Part shown: piece after piece, positions 5,104 through 6,330 of the stretch
How the letters are laid out: each line of letters opens with the position of its first letter
Position numbering within the stretch: position 1 is the stretch's first letter
DNA from: Acetobacteraceae bacterium
GTDB taxonomy: Bacteria; Pseudomonadota; Alphaproteobacteria; Acetobacterales; Acetobacteraceae
Length of the DNA: 6,330 nt
Assembly: GCA_019689515.1 (NCBI GenBank)
Contig: JADGHI010000237.1
Location: 1-6,330, forward strand
Reading direction: 5' to 3'
The notes under the pieces: model-generated
The model's input: the letters and a program-made list of their open reading frames with translations, nothing else
Told to the model about the DNA's origin: nothing
Database searches by the model: none
Position numbers and translations under genes: made by a program

Positions 5104-6267
5104 ATGCCGAACCAGCGCTTCATCCCCGCCGTCTTCATGCGCGGTGGCACGTCCAAGGGGGTCTTCTTTCACGCGCGCGACCTGCCGGCCGACCGCGCGG
5201 AGCAGGAGCGCATCTTCCTCGGCGTGCTCGGCAGCCCCGATCCCTACGGGCGGCAGCTCGACGGCATGGGGGGCGGGATCTCCTCGCTGTCCAAGGCCGT
5301 GATCATCGGGCCGCCGACGCATCCGGAGGCCGATCTTGACTACACCTTCGCCCAGGTCGCGGTGGACCGGCCGGCGGTGGACTGGGCGGGGAACTGCGGC
5401 AATCTCTCCTCTGCCGTCGGACCCTTCGCGGTGGACGAGGGGCTCGTTGCCGCGCCGCGGGAGGGTGAGGCGCTGGTGCGCATCCACCAGACCAACACGC
5501 GCAAGCTGATCCACGCCCGTTTCCCGGTGCGCGACGGCAAGGCCGAGGTGCGCGGGGACTACGCCATCGCCGGCGTGCCCGGCACCGGGGCGCGGGTGCG
5601 GCTCGACTTTCTCTCGCCCGGCGGGACGGCGAGCGGGGCGCTGCTCCCCACGGGGCGCGTGCTCGACACGCTGACCTTGCCGGAGGAGGGGCGGAGCTAC
5701 CGCGCCTCGCTGGTGGATGCGAGCACGCCGGTGGTGTTCGTGGAGGCGGAGGCGCTGGGCCTGACCGGCACCGAGTCGCCCGATGAGATCGAGGCACGGC
5801 CCGGGGTGATGGCCCGGCTCGACAGGCTGCGCCGGGTGGGCGCGGTGGCGATGGGCCTGGCGGCGTCGCCGGAGAAGGCGGGACTCGGGGTGCCGAAGGT
5901 GGCGATGGTGGCCGCGTCCGCGGCCTACCGCACCATTGGCGGAGAGACGATCGAGGCGGAAGCGCACGATATCGCGGTGCGCGCGGTCTCGATGGAGCGG
6001 CTGCACCGCGCGGTGCCGCTGACCGCGGCGCTCTGCCTCGGCGTCGCCTGTCGGATCGAGGGGACGCTGCCGAACCTGCTCGCCCGTCGCGGCGACGTCG
6101 GGGCGGCAGCGGACGAGGTGCGGATCGGCAATCCCTCCGGCGTGCTCTCGACCGGGGCGGAGGTGCGGCGCGGCGCGGACGGCGCCTGGATCGCCGACAG
6201 CGCGCTGATGTTCCGCACGGCGCGGCGGCTGATGCAGGGCCAGGTAGCCTGGCTGCCGCCAGGCTGA
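5104..6267 (+). CDS. prpF: PrpF-family isomerase (2-methylaconitate/aconitate isomerase or 4-oxalomesaconate tautomerase)
   Basis: The protein has 387 residues, full family length, cytoplasmic, with no signal peptide. PrpF proteins have the diaminopimelate-epimerase fold and move double bonds in aconitate-like acids. PrpF itself acts on 2-methylaconitate in the methylcitrate cycle, and GalD-type members tautomerise 4-oxalomesaconate in gallate breakdown. Diagnostic segments are PAVFMRGGTSKGVFF (8-22), LDGMGGGISSLSKAVII (52-68), VDWAGNCGNLSSAVGPFA (92-109), IHQTNTRKLIHARFPV (127-142) and IGNPSGVL near 341-348. K64 and C98 are 34 residues apart, the same spacing as Lys73 and Cys107, which I recall as active-site residues of Shewanella PrpF. 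The start at 5104 follows a strong Shine-Dalgarno. Pairing with the divergent TcuA-like dehydrogenase favours trans/cis-aconitate isomerisation over propionate metabolism, since no prpB, prpC or acnD is visible. The exact substrate is not decided by sequence. Confidence 0.9.
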   Translation: MPNQRFIPAVFMRGGTSKGVFFHARDLPADRAEQERIFLGVLGSPDPYGRQLDGMGGGISSLSKAVIIGPPTHPEADLDYTFAQVAVDRPAVDWAGNCGNLSSAVGPFAVDEGLVAAPREGEALVRIHQTNTRKLIHARFPVRDGKAEVRGDYAIAGVPGTGARVRLDFLSPGGTASGALLPTGRVLDTLTLPEEGRSYRASLVDASTPVVFVEAEALGLTGTESPDEIEARPGVMARLDRLRRVGAVAMGLAASPEKAGLGVPKVAMVAASAAYRTIGGETIEAEAHDIAVRAVSMERLHRAVPLTAALCLGVACRIEGTLPNLLARRGDVGAAADEVRIGNPSGVLSTGAEVRRGADGAWIADSALMFRTARRLMQGQVAWLPPG

Positions 6268-6284
6268 ACGCACGGGGCGGTCTT

Positions 6285-6301
6285 CCGGCGCCGCGCGCCG
6301 G
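6285..6301 (+). terminator. Stem-loop downstream of prpF, possible terminator
   Basis: CCGGCGC (6285-6291) and GCGCCGG (6295-6301) form a perfect 7-bp stem with a 3-nt loop, 17 nt past the prpF stop. There is no T-tract after it. The last 29 bases of the window hold nothing I can call. Confidence 0.4.
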
Positions 6302-6330
6302 GTGCCACCATTGTCCGAGCAATCCGAAGG

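Noticed and set aside
3423..5339. A plus-strand open frame of 638 codons antisense to the dehydrogenase
   Set aside because: It is the mirror of a clear FAD-binding protein and runs into prpF out of frame. The Val/Leu/Ala/His-rich product has no recognisable motif.
5035..6273. A minus-strand open frame of 412 codons over prpF
   Set aside because: It is antisense to a full-length PrpF with intact family motifs and a strong Shine-Dalgarno. Its product is Arg/His/Pro-rich without domains.

Overview
The window is very GC-rich, with G or C at nearly every third codon position. It carries secreted lipoprotein-carrier-type genes and organic-acid catabolism genes. This fits a high-GC alphaproteobacterium, and the protein style suggests Acetobacteraceae (Roseomonas-like). 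The taxonomic placement is an inference from composition and protein resemblance, not from a marker gene.

Layout: (1) Positions 1-131 hold the 3' end of a plus-strand gene that I cannot name. (2) A minus-strand block at 177-3302 encodes four exported proteins, all read in the same direction. In transcription order these are three diverged tandem paralogs (2724-3302, 1734-2576, 959-1630) followed by a LolA-family outer-membrane lipoprotein carrier (177-869) with a twin-arginine-type signal. The paralogs share an N-terminal [PA-R-DV-VTYR] block, a conserved cysteine pair and a C-terminal [Y-PQDPA-F] block. I know no named function for them. Their strand pattern resembles the LolA core, so a LolA-like lipid-binding fold is a reasonable hypothesis. 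(3) A minus-strand FAD-dependent dehydrogenase of the fumarate reductase/TcuA type lies at 3489-4997. (4) Divergent from it, across a 106-bp region, is a plus-strand PrpF-family aconitate/methylaconitate isomerase at 5104-6267.

The dehydrogenase and the isomerase probably form a small tricarboxylate module. TcuA oxidises tricarballylate to cis-aconitate, and PrpF-type enzymes shift double-bond geometry in aconitate-like acids. The usual electron-transfer partner (TcuB), a transporter and a regulator are not in the window. The exported-protein block appears functionally separate from it.

The most interesting part is the run of three secreted paralogs next to lolA. One has acquired a long Pro/Gly/Ser tail, and an operator-like dyad lies in front of that same gene. 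No RNA gene, CRISPR array, insertion sequence or phage gene was seen. Stretches without a gene are all under 200 bp.
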